Shown here piece after piece: positions 1 to 9,871 of a stretch of DNA of 64,000 nucleotides (within the stretch, counting starts at the first letter, position 1; the number at the start of each line of letters is the position of its first letter). This DNA is from Calvatia gigantea. Taxonomy: Eukaryota; Basidiomycota; Agaricomycetes; Agaricales; Lycoperdaceae. A program made the position numbers and the translations under genes. The notes under the pieces are model-generated. The model was not told where the DNA came from. It did not search any database and was given only the letters and a program-made list of their open reading frames with translations. The stretch spans positions 372,001-436,000 of the forward strand of contig JACAAK010000005.1 of NCBI GenBank assembly GCA_025093985.1, written 5' to 3'.

Positions 1-1157
1 AATCACTCCAAGTGACAAATCTTCATCCAACAAGTCAAATACTTGGATAAGATTCTTGCATGCTTCCAGATTCCACAGTCTGCTGCAGCTAAAATGCCAT
101 TGCCTGCCAGCTTCCAGTTCATCACAAACAAGGAAACTGCTTCTGCCCCCTTCCTTCAGAAGTACCAACAATTGGTTGGTTCTTTGATGTACTTGATGAT
201 TGGTACTAGGCCCAACATAGCCTTTGCCACAGTTAAGCTGGTGCAACATGCTGCTAACCCCACACCTGAGCACTATCATGCCAGAATCCACATACTAAAG
301 TACTTGTCCATGACAAGAAATTATATGTTGTGATATGAAGGTGATACTGGGAAACTGATGGTGATATTGGAATGCCTCAGTGACTCAGATTGGGCTCAAG
401 ATACTGAAACCCACCGATCTGTTTCAGGAAATGTTTGTATGCTCGCATCCGGTGCAATTACCTGGACTTCATGGTAACAAAAGACAGTTTCACTTTTGTC
501 CACTGAGGCAGAATATAAAGAACTGTCTGACACTTCACATTAAGTGAAATGGCTGTCACAGCTTCTGGAGGAGCTCAGTATTGAGCACCCAACTCCTATT
601 CTCTATGGTGATGATGATGGGTCCAAATTCTGGACTGAAAATCCCATTGTTGAAAAACAGTTGAAGCATATGGATATTCATTACCACTATGTACGAGAAT
701 TAGTTGAGGAGGGTATTATTATTATTGGTGATGTGTCTTCACAAGACAATTCCACCAATATCTTTATGAAGAATCTTGGTGTAACTGTTGTGAACATTCG
801 CCTATTTTCATGTCAGCTCCGCACTTATCTGCATTCCCCCTCGTTGTGTACCTGTTTCAGTTATTCCTGTCTGCACGATCTCCGAGTCCTGACTCATAAC
901 TACTATGCCATAGTCACTGGACGTTTCATGTAGTTATCTCCATCCATTCAACTGGATGCTCCCTTCCGTATTTAAGCATACATATACACTCCTGTATTTG
1001 GTATGCTTAACCACCTGGTTCTTTCCCCTTACTCGCCCTCAAGACCTAGCCTAAATAGCAACCTGAGGTCTTATTAGACTAAGGTCGTAACAGTAACCAA
1101 AATAAACCTCTTCCGTCCTGAGTTAGGACTTATTTTCAGTTCCAATATCAAAGCATA
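1..1157 (+). pseudogene. Decayed Ty1/copia polyprotein end (reverse transcriptase tail and RNase H)
   Basis: The end of a copia-type pol is recognisable in pieces. Positions 43-333 encode the reverse transcriptase tail with the family hallmark of a YQQLVGSLMYL-like stretch followed by TRPNIAFA. Positions 340-800 encode the RNase H domain, including the SDSDWA and LSTEAEY landmarks and a QLLEEL stretch. The frame is broken by in-frame stops near 331, 476 and 541, so it cannot make a working protein. A solo LTR sits inside the RNase H at 786-1092. Skipping the LTR and one target copy, the frame resumes at 1093 and continues to a stop at 1155-1157 with the expected LG-x-LGL ending. The 5' part of the element lies left of the window. 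Confidence 0.85.
786..1092 (+). mobile_element. Solo LTR 1 (plus orientation) with 5-bp target duplication GTAAC
   Basis: This 307-bp segment starts TGTTG and ends TAACA, the usual LTR termini. GTAAC flanks it on both sides at 781-785 and 1093-1097. No internal retrotransposon region accompanies it. It lies within the RNase H reading frame of an older copia element. A related copy in reverse orientation is found at 1688-1991. Confidence 0.85.
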
Positions 1158-1213
1158 GGATAAAGCCACTTGATCATTGAAGCATTGATCTCCCTCCTGC
1201 AAGTGAGGAGAAG

Positions 1214-1562
1214 TGTTAAATCTTAATCTGTACTACTACATTGGTTCAGTCTATTCATAGCTGAAATGGCTTCTTGAGTACTTCACTCTTGAAGAGAGAT
1301 AATGGACTACAGACACAGTACTAGACCATACTCTAAGTTGCTGGCTACATGGTCTATTAGATACATGTGTAGTATGCATTATGCTCTGTATATGCTATTG
1401 GCAGATAAGACCTCACCTGTAAAGGTAGAACAGTGCACAGACCAGGGACATTATATATATAAGCTCTATGTAGTATGTGTAGATTCTTTAGACAATTAAG
1501 TCGTTCTTCCACACTGCCTCTAAGATATCCACTAGCAATTGTCTATAATGCACACCTCAACA
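1214..1562 (+). mobile_element. Probable 3' LTR of the decayed copia element
   Basis: A purine-rich stretch (GAGGAGAAG) ending at 1213 looks like a polypurine tract and is followed by TGTTAAATC. The segment carries a TATATAAG-like promoter motif near 1453-1462 and could end at CAACA near 1562. The position right after the pol stop fits a 3' LTR. The matching 5' LTR is outside the window, so the exact right boundary is inferred. Confidence 0.4.
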
Positions 1563-1599
1563 ATCCCAGTGAGTATGACTATCCTCCACTGCTAGCACA

Positions 1600-2208
1600 T
1601 TCGCTACTGTAGTGTACTCATCTCAACAGAATCAGTCTCACTCAATGAGATTGAAGAGGCATTCATGGCACTTGAGAGGGAAGTGCATGTTATGACCTTA
1701 GTCTGTTAAGACCTCAGGTTGCAGCTTAGGCTAAGTCTTGAGGGTGAGTAAGGGAAGAGAACTAAGTGGTTAAGCATACCAAATACAGGAGCATGTATGT
1801 ATGCTTAAATACAAGAGATATCTGGTTGAATGGATAGAGTTAACTATGTGAAACATCCAATGATAATGGCATAGTAGTTCTATGAGTCACTACTTGGAGA
1901 TCACTGAAACATGAATAGCTGAAACAGGCACAGAAGACAATTGGAATACAGACAGGTACAGAGCCGATACAGTCAGTGAAAGTTCACAACAGTGCAGATT
2001 GATATAGAAAGTGGAAATATGGGGCCTGTAAATTAAGGTAGTGTGTTGGCAGGGGATGTCTACAATTTCAAGGAGCTCAACAAGCTCAATAAGGGTACAG
2101 CACCCTTGCTGAAACCAGAGGATGCTACATTATTCATGGGAGAGGCAGGTGTGGACAATAGCTGGAGTATCAGGAACCTGTTGGCAACTGGAGGACTAGG
2201 AGAGTAAC
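1600..2208 (+). pseudogene. Coding-like frame interrupted by solo LTR 2
   Basis: From about 1618 a frame reads into the left target copy at 1683-1687. If the LTR and one target copy are removed, it continues without a shift at 1992 to a TAA near 2029. It then reads on in the same frame through an acidic/hydrophobic stretch to a stop near 2206. The encoded sequence (for example EIEEAFMALERE and later NNSWSIRNLLATGG-like) looks like protein but I do not recognise a family. The internal stop and missing start suggest a gene remnant. Confidence 0.35.
1688..1991 (-). mobile_element. Solo LTR 2 (minus orientation) with 5-bp target duplication GTGCA
   Basis: Read on the minus strand this 304-bp segment starts TGTTGTGAAC and ends CATAACA, matching solo LTR 1 along most of its length with scattered differences. 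GTGCA flanks it exactly at 1683-1687 and 1992-1996. With no adjacent internal region it is a second solo LTR of the same family, inserted independently and in opposite orientation. Confidence 0.85.
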
Positions 2209-2209
2209 A

Positions 2210-2822
2210 TTGTGAGCAGCGATATAGACAGCATGTAGTGAACTTCAGCCATATTTACTAAATCAAGGTCTGCCAGAATTTGCCACCCCTAGCAGTTGCT
2301 ATTCTGCCATTCTGCCAGCAGAACCAACCCAAATCAGTTCTGCCATAATCACTAACTCCATCCCTCTCATACATTCTTAATGTCCTTGATAAAACCAATT
2401 TGACTATTCTGGGGGTTATGAAAGGGGTTTTGGGATGTGGGCCACCTGAAGCTCGGCACTCAGTATTGGATCAGACCACTCAAATTATGGATCTGCCGTA
2501 TGAGCACTTACCAGAGATTATGTGTTCCTGGGCATTCAGCCTAGTGACACAATGTCTCCAAGCAGAAGTAGTTGAACTGACAAGACCACAGCATGGACTA
2601 CAATTCAATATCAGCCAAGCATTGTCATCTTATCTGGAGGGCTCATCTATGGTGGCTACAATGGTAATGCAGTCCTCCCTTTGGAGTTGTGCTAGTGCAT
2701 CATGCACTTGGTACAGGCAGGGATACACACCGAATCTTTTCCTGACATCTTCGCACATTTGTTCTACTGAGGGAATTAGAGGCTTCGATGGTGACATGAG
2801 AAAGTACGGGAGTATTGCTTAA
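2210..2822. other. Unassigned stretch with a kelch-like fragment
   Basis: An open frame of 140 codons spans 2400-2822 on plus but resembles nothing I know. In another plus frame, around 2600-2690, a short segment reads like one kelch blade (a tryptophan-led strand, then GGLIYGGYNGNA), and PPEARHSV occurs near 2445. Stops separate these pieces. This is at best a remnant of a kelch-repeat gene. Confidence 0.2.
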
Positions 2823-3554
2823 TTAGGGGGGATGCGTGGGAAAGGCGCCCTTCCATGAGAGTGTGACATTATTCAAGGCTGTAGCCAAACATGAACCGTA
2901 CATTTGTGCCAGTCCCTGAGATGCGTTAGCAGTTGACGAAGTTTCAGTATCACTTCGGATCAACGTCCGCTTATATAAGAGCGTCCCAGGTGGCTGGGTA
3001 GGAGTCTGGCTAGTTGGCAGCCGACTTAGTTTCAAAACTCTGAGTTTCCGTAAATTCTCCATTTTGAAGAACACCTGACCGACAGGGTCATCCTCAGAAT
3101 TCAGGGCATCCCCGGAATCAAATTCCATATGGAGAGAGATCGGAAGTCCGCGAACGTTAGCGAGATAGAGATCTAGCAACAAGGCATATCTTTCGGCCTG
3201 AGCTGCGGGAATGGCAACAGAAAGTATTGGCCAAAGTTGAGGGGTCGACCAAGCGACCTTGCGCCAGACGTGCGAAATAGACCCGAGGAATACAGGGAGA
3301 TATGGTTTGCCTCCTGGGCGTTTACCGATATCCACCAATATCTCGTTTGCGCCGGGCACCTCGGGGGATGTACAAGCGTGCTGAAAGATGAGGGAAAGTA
3401 TTTCTGGTGGTAGAATCCGCGTTTTTGATTGCGATGCGTTCAGCCACCGAAGCGATGCTTCCCGCCCGATATCAGTCTCCCGAGCCGTGACATTTGGTTG
3501 ATGGAGTTCCGTTCGAATGGGGGTAGTCTCGTCGGAGTTGGGTTGGTTGTGCAT
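2823..3554 (-). pseudogene. F-box-like protein, copy 1 (3'-truncated paralogue)
   Basis: The N-terminal part matches the two full-length paralogues to its right: the F-box core ILPPEILSLIFQHA, then FLGSISHVWRKVAWSTPQLW and LLLDLYLANVRGLPISLHMEF. After the segment corresponding to the RKLRVLKL region (about position 3005 on plus) similarity to copies 2 and 3 stops and an unrelated 60-residue tail leads to a stop at 2823. The leucine-rich C-terminal half is absent. I chose the methionine at 3554 because it aligns with the start shared by copies 2 and 3. An upstream in-frame methionine at 3644 also exists but lies in what is 5' leader in the paralogues. Such proteins normally act as substrate receptors of SCF ubiquitin ligases; this copy is probably non-functional. 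Confidence 0.7.
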
Positions 3555-3644
3555 GAGCTTAAGGCAACCACTATGTGGGAAGTTAATCGCAGCCTGTTGA
3601 ATATAGGGGACTTGTCCAGTAATGAGCGCGTGTGAGGCTGACAT

Positions 3645-4032
3645 AGAATAGTAACGTCATACCAGCCCGGGTTTGCAGCTCTAACGCACTGTGTGCCGAC
3701 TAGTCAATATTGATATCATATCGAATCCAAAAGTGTATTCACGCACCTTTCACTTTTTGAAGTCAACACGATTTCGATGTGACCCGTATTGCATTGGGCT
3801 CGGTTGATTGGCGATCACTGGTACTCCGGAGTTGATGTTTATTGAACTTAATACTACAATGCATCAACGACGTATACAAGGAATGCACAGTTTAGACAAG
3901 GGAGAGATACCGCCTTGAGCAGAGTATTTATTCATGTCTTTAAAAATTCAGTACCAGGAAGAGCAGATACAAATTCACACTTGGGACGATCAGAAACCCC
4001 CAAGTGAAACTCACTGTCGAACGTGAGAGCTA
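3645..4032. other. Spacer between F-box copies 1 and 2; holds a dispersed repeat
   Basis: No gene is supported. About 3697-3815 resembles 45163-45285 in the same orientation (shared ATTGATATC, then CTTTTTGAAGTC and GATTTCGAT-TGACC). The rest is the 5' leader of copy 1 and the 3' flank of copy 2. The 3' flanks after copies 2, 3 and 4 also share a CCAAGTGA motif. Confidence 0.5.
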
Positions 4033-5538
4033 TTATAACCAATCCACCTGCTTCCCATCCTTCAACAATTGTATCCCTGCACCAGCGCGGCTGAATTCCT
4101 GCAGCTTTTCCTTCGTCTCTGGCCTCCATCTGATCGCGGAATAGGGAATGAAGTCGATGCACAAGCTAGAGTCCGAATCTGCGTTTGTACGTCCAATCAA
4201 CAAGTCTGCAATGACATCTCCGACATATGCTTTCAAAGATTCGACCGCGGGATACACAGGGTATTCCTTACTCGATATGTAACCCCTGATCTCCAGCACC
4301 TTCAATCTCGTCAGGTATCGTCTTTCGTCAGCCTGTCCCTTCCCATTCCACCCAGGAATCAAGGAAGCCAATGCAACGTGAAGTGTCTCTTCATAAATAT
4401 CATCCAATATAAGTCTCTCAATTCGTGGATTTTCATGGTAGATATGCTTTGTGAGAGTAATACTCATGTTGATTATCCCATAGAGCCATAGAGTGGTTAA
4501 CGGAGCGCTGGATAGATTCCGGAAAAAAGTCCAGATCACTGGGGGGAATGTGTCAGTGAACTGCTCCCAGGTGAGGGAGCGAAGTGCCGGGAGTCGGATT
4601 CGGCGGAGGAAGAGGTCAGATGCATGACCAGGTGTGAACGACCAGTGAAGAATTTCAAGATACCGGAAAATGAGGACGTCAGGTATCTCTAGTGGCTCCT
4701 CACGTTTCTCGCTGTCGTCCTTCTCCTTCGCATCGGTGTGGTGAACCTCGACGAGGTTCGGACATTTGAGAAGGCACCGGATTGCAACGGTAGCGGGAAT
4801 GCCCTCGAGTTTCAAAGTGGTGATTACCGACCACGGCGCCTCGAGTGGAGGGTGTACAAACCCAAACGACATTTTCTTCAAGAACGGCACATTTGTGAGA
4901 AAAGCAGCATTTGTAGGCAACACAGACTTAACGTAATGGTCAAGGCAGATCTCGATAAGTTGCGAGAATGGTAACAGTCCCTCGAAACGGCATAACCAAC
5001 TAGCCGGTGGCCGGAATAGTTTCAAGACACCGAGTTTCCTTAAATTTTCTTCTCTGAAGAAAACCTGACCGACAGGATCCTCCTCAAGGCACGGAGTATA
5101 CCCGGAATCGAATTGAATGTGGAGAGTGATCGGAAGGCCACGAACGTTAGTGAGATAAAGGTCCAACAATACAGCATATTTTCTGGCCCTATCCACGGAA
5201 ATTAAAAGAGATAGTGTTGTCCAAATTTGAGGGGTGGACCAAGCGATCTGGCGCCAGACATGCGAGATGGAGCCAAGAAATGGAGGGAGCAGGGGCCTAT
5301 GTAATTGTTTATTCGCCAACAATTCGTTTATGCCGACTACCCCGTAGGCCATATAAGCAAATTGGAAGATGAGGGGAAGTATTTCAGGTGGTAGCGCGCT
5401 TATTTTCGACTGCAAAGAGTCCAGGCGTTGAGGCAATGGTTCCTGCTCACCACTGGTATCCTGGGCAGCACCAATCGGCTGACGGGGTTCCACTGGGAGG
5501 GGAATGATTTCGTCTTTGGAGTTGAAGTGACTGTGCAT
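4033..5538 (-). CDS. F-box-like protein, copy 2 (full length, about 501 aa)
   Basis: This intron-less gene encodes an agaric-type F-box-like protein. The F-box core (ALPPEILPLIFQFA) lies near residues 45-65. It is followed by the signature FLGSISHVWRQIAWSTPQIW, a LLDLYLTNVRGLPITLHI block and a leucine-rich C-terminal half ending LLKDGKQVDWL. Members of this family are thought to bind Skp1 through the F-box and choose substrates with the C-terminal repeats. The start at 5538 is chosen because the MHSHFNS opening is shared with copy 3, whereas the extra upstream residues are not conserved in frame. It is a tandem neighbour of copies 1 and 3 on the same strand, clearly by duplication. Substrate is unknown. 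Confidence 0.85.
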   Translation of the reverse strand: MHSHFNSKDEIIPLPVEPRQPIGAAQDTSGEQEPLPQRLDSLQSKISALPPEILPLIFQFAYMAYGVVGINELLANKQLHRPLLPPFLGSISHVWRQIAWSTPQIWTTLSLLISVDRARKYAVLLDLYLTNVRGLPITLHIQFDSGYTPCLEEDPVGQVFFREENLRKLGVLKLFRPPASWLCRFEGLLPFSQLIEICLDHYVKSVLPTNAAFLTNVPFLKKMSFGFVHPPLEAPWSVITTLKLEGIPATVAIRCLLKCPNLVEVHHTDAKEKDDSEKREEPLEIPDVLIFRYLEILHWSFTPGHASDLFLRRIRLPALRSLTWEQFTDTFPPVIWTFFRNLSSAPLTTLWLYGIINMSITLTKHIYHENPRIERLILDDIYEETLHVALASLIPGWNGKGQADERRYLTRLKVLEIRGYISSKEYPVYPAVESLKAYVGDVIADLLIGRTNADSDSSLCIDFIPYSAIRWRPETKEKLQEFSRAGAGIQLLKDGKQVDWL

Positions 5539-5933
5539 GTGCATGAATGTTGAACGCTGAACGTTGAACTCCAGGCAACCGCTAGGTGGAAAATTCACTG
5601 AAACTTAGTGGAAGTGAAACCTATTAATCCCGATCGACCCTTGGACAGGTCACAGCGACCAGGGCATGTGACATTGTGACACCCAAGCAGCGCATGTGAT
5701 GCTATGTAACACAGAACAGTAAGGTCACACCGGGTTCAACCAACGAACCCAAGTCCACCATTCAACCAATACATTATGGGTTTTGGCGATATGACAACAG
5801 AATAGGCAAGAAATACAATCTAATTAACTGCCATATGATAAAAAATACTGCCTTATATAAACATAGTACGTATTTATCTCAGTACAAGTCAAGCCACCCA
5901 AGTGAGACCCAAATTCAGCGTTCAACCTTGCCA
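5539..5933. other. Spacer between F-box copies 2 and 3
   Basis: About 395 bp of leader of copy 2 and trailer of copy 3. I see no additional gene, RNA or repeat boundary here. Confidence 0.5.
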
Positions 5934-7466
5934 TCAACTGTGAGAGCTATCCCACAACCAATCCATCTGTTTTCCGTCCTCCAACAACTGTGCCCCTGCG
6001 TCAATGCGGTCGAGTTCTCGCAGCTTTTCCTTCGCCTTCGGTCGCCAGTTGATCTTCGCCATTTTGTTGAAAACGAGGTTGATGCACAAGCGAGATCCGA
6101 AATCTGCGCTTGTGCGCCCAATCAACAAGTCCACAACGATATCTCCAAACGATGCCTCCAAAACTTCAACCACAGGATACACAGGGTATTCCTCACCCGA
6201 TACATAACCTCTAATCTCTAGCATCCTCAACCTCGTCAAGTATCGTCTCTCGTCAGCCTGTCCCTTGCCATTCCACCCAGGAACTAGCGAAGCTAATGCA
6301 ATGTAAAGCGTCTCTTCATCACAATCTTCCAAGAAAAGGTTTTCGATTCGTGGGTTTTCTGAATAGATATGCTTTGCAAGGGTCATATTCATGTCGAAAA
6401 TCCCACGGAGACAGAGGGTGGTTAGTGGGGCACTGGATAGGTTTTGAAAGAAGGTCCAGATCTCTGGGGGAAATGTATCAGTGAAATGCTCCCAGTGGAG
6501 GGAGCGAAGTAATGGGAGTCGGATTCGGCGGAGGAACAGGTCAGATGCGTGATTAGGCGCGAACGACCATTGAAGGGTTTCAAGATGCTGCAAAATGAGG
6601 ACATTGGGCATTTCTGGTGGTTCCTCGTGTTCCTCGTCATTGTCGTCCTCCAAAATATCAGAGGCTGCATAAATGTAGTGAAACTCGACGAGGTTCGGAC
6701 ATTTGAGAAGACATCGGAGTGCAACGGCGACGGAAACGTCTTCGAGTTTCAGGGTTGTGATCAACGACCACGGCGCCTTGAGTGGAGGGTACATACGCTC
6801 AATCGAGATTTTCTTCAACATTGGCGCATTTGTGAGGAAAGCTACATCTGCAGGCAACGTTGACTTATCGCTATGGTCAAGGTGGATCTCGACAAGTCGC
6901 GAGAACGGACCATCAAAACGGCATAGCCAGCTGGTTGGGGGCTGACTCAATTTTAGGGCGCCGAGTTTCCCCAAATTCTCCTCTCTGAAGAATACCTGAT
7001 AGACAGGATCATCCTCAAGGTTTGGAGTATACCGGTAATCAAATTCGATGTGAAGAGTGATGGGGAGGCCGCGAACGTTAGTGAGATAGAGATCCAACAA
7101 TGAGGCAGATTTTCTGGTCCTATCTGCGGAAATAACAAGAGATAATGTCGTCCAAAGTTGAGGTGTTGACCAAGCAACCTGGCGCCAGACACGCGAGATG
7201 GAGCCGAGGAATACAGGGAAGAGAGGACCATCTCTTGGGTGTTCATTTACCAACACCTCGTTTGCTTTGCGGAGTGCACTAGCATGCTGGAAGATGAGGG
7301 AAAGTATTTCTGGTGGTAGGGCGCTTGTTTTCGACTGCAATGCGTCCACCTGTCGTAGTAATGGCTCCTCTTGTTCATCATTGACATTCCGAGCTACATT
7401 GTTCGGTTGATGGAGTTCCGCTGGAGAGGGAATGATCTCGTCGTTGGAGTTGAAGTGACTGTGCAT
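5934..7466 (-). CDS. F-box-like protein, copy 3 (full length, about 510 aa)
   Basis: Single-exon paralogue of copy 2 with the same layout: MHSHFNSNDE opening, F-box core ALPPEILSLIFQHA near residues 49-62, FLGSISRVWRQVAWSTPQLW, LLDLYLTNVRGLPITLH, a long leucine-rich half and LLEDGKQMDWL near the end, with seven extra residues after it. An acidic stretch (EDDNDEEHEEPPE) interrupts the repeats, slightly different from that of copy 2. The frame is open up to 7562, but the upstream extension is out of frame with the leader of copies 1 and 2, so the methionine at 7466 is preferred. Probable role is as a ubiquitin-ligase substrate receptor, by family only. Confidence 0.85.
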   Translation of the reverse strand: MHSHFNSNDEIIPSPAELHQPNNVARNVNDEQEEPLLRQVDALQSKTSALPPEILSLIFQHASALRKANEVLVNEHPRDGPLFPVFLGSISRVWRQVAWSTPQLWTTLSLVISADRTRKSASLLDLYLTNVRGLPITLHIEFDYRYTPNLEDDPVYQVFFREENLGKLGALKLSQPPTSWLCRFDGPFSRLVEIHLDHSDKSTLPADVAFLTNAPMLKKISIERMYPPLKAPWSLITTLKLEDVSVAVALRCLLKCPNLVEFHYIYAASDILEDDNDEEHEEPPEMPNVLILQHLETLQWSFAPNHASDLFLRRIRLPLLRSLHWEHFTDTFPPEIWTFFQNLSSAPLTTLCLRGIFDMNMTLAKHIYSENPRIENLFLEDCDEETLYIALASLVPGWNGKGQADERRYLTRLRMLEIRGYVSGEEYPVYPVVEVLEASFGDIVVDLLIGRTSADFGSRLCINLVFNKMAKINWRPKAKEKLRELDRIDAGAQLLEDGKQMDWLWDSSHS

Positions 7467-7653
7467 GGGCCCCAAGGCGGCTGCTAGGTGGAAATTTGAC
7501 CACAGCCGGGTGCGGCCTATCAATATATCAACCTCAATGGACCTTGTGCTGCTTGAGCGCATGTGACGCTAACGCAGAGTGGTAACGTCCCCGATCCAGA
7601 CATTGTCCGGATCTAACGGGGATATGTTGTTGGGTTTGATGAGCGTCTAAGTA

Positions 7654-8174
7654 AGTGGATGACTTCCCGCAGCATTTAGAATTCTAGATTATATTTCTAA
7701 ATCACTCCAAGTGGCAAGAACGTGACTTGCCAGGAAAGCCGGGTGATGGTATCGTATCGGATCTCAAAAGAGGGCCTTTTCTAAACCTTAATCTAGAGGA
7801 GGCCTCCTACCCCCCCTCCTAGTTGCAGACGCTCGTTATAAACCCTTTTTTGAGGCTCCGCCATCAATTCTCCATTTGGGTCCTTTATCTTTTGGTTGTG
7901 TATGCACTTTCCTGTCTCCAAAATACAATATGCGACCGCTGCAGGTCTCCAAACAATATGGACATAATAGTTATCAAGTCAAATTATTGTATCTCTTCAC
8001 TAGCTGCAACCACTTTTGAAGGATATGAGAGGCTCATCAATTTGTGGCGTGAAATTTGTCATGGCCTCAGCGGTTTGGATTTCATGCAGTAGCTCGGCTG
8101 ATTTTTCGGCACTAAGTGCCATTAAGGTTTAGAAATTGGATCTAGAATTCTAAATCCTACGGAAAGTCATCCAG
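7654..8174. mobile_element. Non-autonomous TIR element inside the F-box array
   Basis: The left end (TGGATGACTTCCCG...TTTAGAATTCTAGAT, 7657-7705) is repeated inverted at the right end (8125-8173) over about 50 bp with few mismatches. TA dinucleotides lie on both sides (7652-7653 and 8175-8176). The roughly 520-bp interior has no transposase. It sits between the start of F-box copy 3 and the remnant copy 4. The termini are offset by one base, so the exact ends and the target duplication are uncertain. Confidence 0.6.
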
Positions 8175-8381
8175 TATTGGGCAATGCTGTGTTGTTGTGC
8201 TGAGAAAGGCTCAGCTCCCATGATGGCAATTTTTGGTACTTGAGAACCCAAGTTCTCTCATGTACAGGTATTGAAATTTTGCTATCTTACATGAAATGTA
8301 TCATACCTATATTTCTCCGAATTGACACCCCGAACCACGCAAGTGAAACCTCCAACTTCGCCCCCGACTGCGAGAGCTATC

Positions 8382-8831
8382 CTATAACCAATCTATCTGC
8401 TTTCCTTCTAGTAACAACCGCACTCCCGTACCCGCCTGACTAAATTCTCGCAACCTTTCCTTCGTCTCCGGCGTCCATCTAATCCCACCGAATCTGAGGT
8501 TGACGCACAAGCTAGAGTTTGGATCTGCGCTTGCGCGCCCAATCAACAAGTCCGCAACGAGGTCTCCAAAAGATTCACTCAAGGCTTCAACGACAGGATA
8601 ATCGTCATCTGATGCACAACCCCTAACCTCCAACATCTTCAATTTCGTCAGGTACCGCCTCTCGTCAGCTCGTCCTTCACCATCCCACCGAGGGATAAGC
8701 GAAGCCAATGTAGCATAAAGGCTGTCTTCATTACAATAGTTGAACGTAAGCCGTAGTACGGCGAGGCTGGTTTGGTTGGTAAACGCCATCCATCGAGTTA
8801 CTCCCAGGTGGAATGTGGGAGAAATAGTCAC
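8382..8831 (-). pseudogene. F-box-like protein, copy 4 (C-terminal remnant)
   Basis: About 115 residues match the C-terminus of copies 2 and 3: the LYATLASLIPRWDGEGRADERRY block, LKMLEVRGC, DLVADLLIGRASAD, TPETKERLREF and the final GKQIDWL. The F-box and the upstream leucine-rich part are missing, and the sequence above 8800 has no similarity to the paralogues. The segment keeps an open frame, so the truncation may be fairly recent, or the fragment may be conserved by chance. Confidence 0.75.
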
Positions 8832-9871
8832 ACCCCGTCATTCGTGAAGTCAGTGCAAGTCCAACGTTTCATAGGATGGAAACTGGGCAAGTATCGTAGT
8901 AGCGAAGTAACCCGCTATCGTTCGTTCTCCCACCGCGCCCGTCATTCGGTGACCCACTTGCTCCATACCTTGATGGGCGTGGATCTGAGTGCAATGCCGG
9001 AAGGAATAAACATCAGGTGATACTCAGAAATTAGAGAACGGAGTGGAGCCGTGGGCTGATTATCGACTGCTTGATGGCGAAAGGTCTATGTATGGAACAA
9101 AAGCTCACACGCGATGCGCTAATAATGTTTCTGTCAGTGATATTTTTAGAATCGATCATATGTACATGATTGTCGAGGTAGGACAGGAGCTCAATGCTGC
9201 AGTCAAAGCAGAAATGAGGAGCGTCTGGAAAGGGTGAGCAGGGTAGCGTTCTACGTCCCATGACCTTTGGAGTGTCTTTACTTGGAGGACCTGATGGAAG
9301 TGGTGAGGTGGTGAGTAACAGCGAGCACAAACCCAACGAATGTGAAGGTTTGGGGTGGTAAGCTTGATAATTACCAGCCCATGTTCGATCATCCAGGGTC
9401 CTGACAGTCGTTTAGTCCCAACAGTTTGATTTATTAGATGGGAAAAGCCCGTTAATCTCTGTGCGTTTGGAAATCAGCTGACTGGAAGCCAGTGGAGGAT
9501 TTATACGCAGAATCGACAGCTTCAGAGGTCAACCAACTCTCCATTTTCTCCTTCGCCTCAAATTCACCTCACAACCTAGTGACGATTCCGCTGAGTTAGC
9601 CGTAGGGTAAACTTTACCGCGGCATAATTCCAAAGGCTTTCCGGGTGATTTATGTCGGCATGACGAGCAGACAGTCACCCCAAGATACCACACCTCCAAC
9701 AACTATATTGGGACCTGTCCGGCGGTCAGTGATACCACCAGAGGTGACCCTTCTACTGGTAGACCTCCAGGTGCGGCGGAGCCCAAAATCCACCATACTA
9801 TATACCACCCCTCCTTTCCGTCATCCAGGGACTCGACGCATACCCTTCTAGCCACCTCGCATGAAACTCAT
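8832..9871. other. Intergenic stretch, no gene seen
   Basis: Only short open frames on both strands, none with recognisable domains or supported splice structure. The right part is presumably the promoter of the membrane protein gene that starts near 9872. Confidence 0.4.
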
